The position numbers and the translations under genes are program-made. From Actinernus sp. WN-2022 (taxonomy: Eukaryota; Cnidaria; Anthozoa; Actiniaria; Actinernidae), in NCBI GenBank assembly GCA_030867875.1, contig JAOWCC010001501.1, forward strand, positions 30,152,792 to 30,216,791: 64,000 nucleotides of DNA, given 5' to 3'. Shown here one piece after another: positions 62,338 to 64,000 of this stretch. Under the pieces are notes generated by a model. The model saw nothing but the letters and a program-made list of their open reading frames with translations. It was not told where the DNA came from and made no database searches. Position 1 is the stretch's first letter; each line of letters starts with the position of its first letter.

Positions 62338-64000
62338 TTTTTCTGGAAGTGGAACAAATATTGGTTTAACAGTAGGTAACACATATCTTTCAGTTAACAC
62401 AGTGATTTCTTCAGTACCATTATAGTAAACTTCTTCTAGAAGTGAAGTATAAACACTTGAATGTCGTGTATATTATACATGTATGCGCTGTTCGTTTGTC
62501 AATAACATGCAACTGGCATGAATACCTAAAGTGTTGTGTGGAATGGTATTCGCCAATAACTAATCAATATGTTTATATTGATTTTGTCCCAAGGCCACCA
62601 TATGCATGGATCAATAACGAGCCATTATTACAAGGGCCGTTGTCAAAGGGTTAAAGAACTAAGATATAGTTGTATACCTAAAGTGGTGTGTGAAATGATG
62701 TTCCTCAGTCACTGATCAATATGTTAAAAGTGATTTTGTTCCCAGCCCATGATCATGTGCGTCTGGCATAATATAAGAAGACAAGATTAGAATAGAAAAA
62801 AAGATCATGGACCTATATCAACAGTTTACTTGTACTCCAAACCTGCAGCAGTAAATGTAGTTTGATGAGAAGTAACATACTTTTGTTGGTATGGAGGCAC
62901 AGAAGGCATAGATTTCACATGTAACAGAAGACCTTCTGTAAAATAATATGCTTGCTTTTAATTTGTTGTCGAGGAATAACATATTCCCTCACAACCTGTT
63001 TAATAACTTTCAAAATATGCTTTCCCGTAATTGGGAATGATGTTTTTCAATAACTGATCAGTAAAAACATACGCCTGTATGCATATAAGTGTATCTGAGA
63101 AAATATAAGAAGATATAAGAAACAATATAAGAATGGAAACACATTATTTAAAGATCTAAGAAACAGGAGATACCTAAAGTGTTGTGTGGAATGATGCTCC
63201 TAGATCACTGATCAATCATGAGAAATATATACGCCTGTGTAAACGTGTCTGGGAAAATATAAGAACATCAGGTAACAATATAAGAGTAGAAAAAAAGATT
63301 ATGTACCTAAAATCAGTTTACTTTACTTTAAAGTTGCAATAAATGTAGTTTTATGAGAAGTAAGATAATTTCGGTGCTCAGTATGGAGGCATGCTTAGAT
63401 TTGACAAATAACAGAAGATAAATATGGATCTAAGAAACAGTTGGATATCTAACGTGTTGTGTGGAAGTTTGTTTTCGCGATCAGATATCAACAGACAACG
63501 TTTAGAAATGAAATGGTTATGTGCTGCGATATGCGGAGAAATTCTGCATTACACGGTATAACCGCTTTATATTGTATGAAAAATACAAAAATGCTCACTC
63601 AAAACTACTCAATATTTAAGGAGTCATGAAAAAGGGTACGTAAATAGTTCGTGTGACGCGGTGCTCGTAAACATAAGTTGACGTTTTTAACGTAAACTAT
63701 TCTTGAACTGGTGAGCTAGATTTCAGTTCTAAAATGAGCTCTTCATTTTAAGAAATTGATACCAATTTATCAGTTCTAAAGTTTACATGATCTTGATGCA
63801 AACAATTTAACACGATCTTAAAATTTTAACAATTTAACATTATTTAGTCAGAAGTAGGACTGGTGCGATGAGAGAAGATTATCTGCTGTTTAATTTGCAT
63901 TCTGCAGCCATTGAATAATCCCAAACAGCAGACTAGGAAAACACATATCGCAGATTAGGATAATTAACAATAAACGCTAATAAAAAGCCTTTTTATATTG
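62338..64000 (+). repeat. Direct segmental duplication, copy 2, runs off window
   Basis: Second copy of 60503-61700. Offset grows from about 1835 bases at the left to 2274 at the right because of indels. It includes extra copies of the CCTAAAGTGTTGTGTGGAAT word at about 63174 and 63448, so the region has duplicated more than once. Confidence 0.82.

Overview
The window is animal nuclear DNA. It has spliced genes with canonical GT/AG introns, a DNA helicase B (HELB) gene, C-type lectin exons, an endonuclease-bearing LINE, tRNA-derived SINEs and very many short inverted-repeat elements (MITEs). HELB plus tandem phase-1 lectin cassettes and this repeat load suggest a marine invertebrate, probably an anthozoan cnidarian such as a stony coral. 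That assignment is inference; no species marker was seen.

Left part (1-20.2 kb): two HELB genes stand head to head. The right-hand copy is complete: four plus-strand exons between 8142 and 20180, joining in phase to about 1160 residues, with all helicase motifs and a C-terminal CxxC...HxxC knuckle. The left-hand copy, on the minus strand (7830 down to 3727), has only the two N-terminal exons. No helicase exon is seen in the remaining 3.7 kb. Its second exon can read through a weak donor to a stop codon followed about 20 bases later by AATAAA, so it may encode a helicase-less N-terminal protein. The starts lie 311 bases apart. HELB intron 1 is almost entirely nested MITEs and a SINE.

Middle part (20.2-37.6 kb): no host gene was recognised. 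It holds a 919-bp Foldback-like element with tandem repeats in its arms, several MITE families (one carrying a tRNA-like Pol III unit), tandem repeats, a SINE fragment and a 5'-truncated LINE.

Right-centre part (37.8-59.7 kb, minus strand): a secreted C-type lectin gene. It has a signal-peptide exon at 59.6 kb and four lectin-domain cassettes downstream, all with compatible phase-1 junctions. Only the last (37.8-38.2 kb) is intact. The others carry a stop codon, a 4-base frameshift, or a truncation plus a 4-base frameshift. A degenerate LINE (41.6-47.05 kb, plus strand) sits antisense in one intron. It has a coiled-coil/SGNH-esterase ORF1, an AP-type endonuclease and a reverse transcriptase, and its ORF1 is itself interrupted by a 234-bp MITE with a 9-bp target duplication.

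Right edge (55-64 kb): SINEs, a degenerate palindromic tandem array, a possible LTR or promoter fragment, TTAA-flanked MITEs and a direct segmental duplication that runs off the window. Intact target-site duplications, and two 'empty' paralogous copies, allow several insertions to be dated relative to one another from this window alone.
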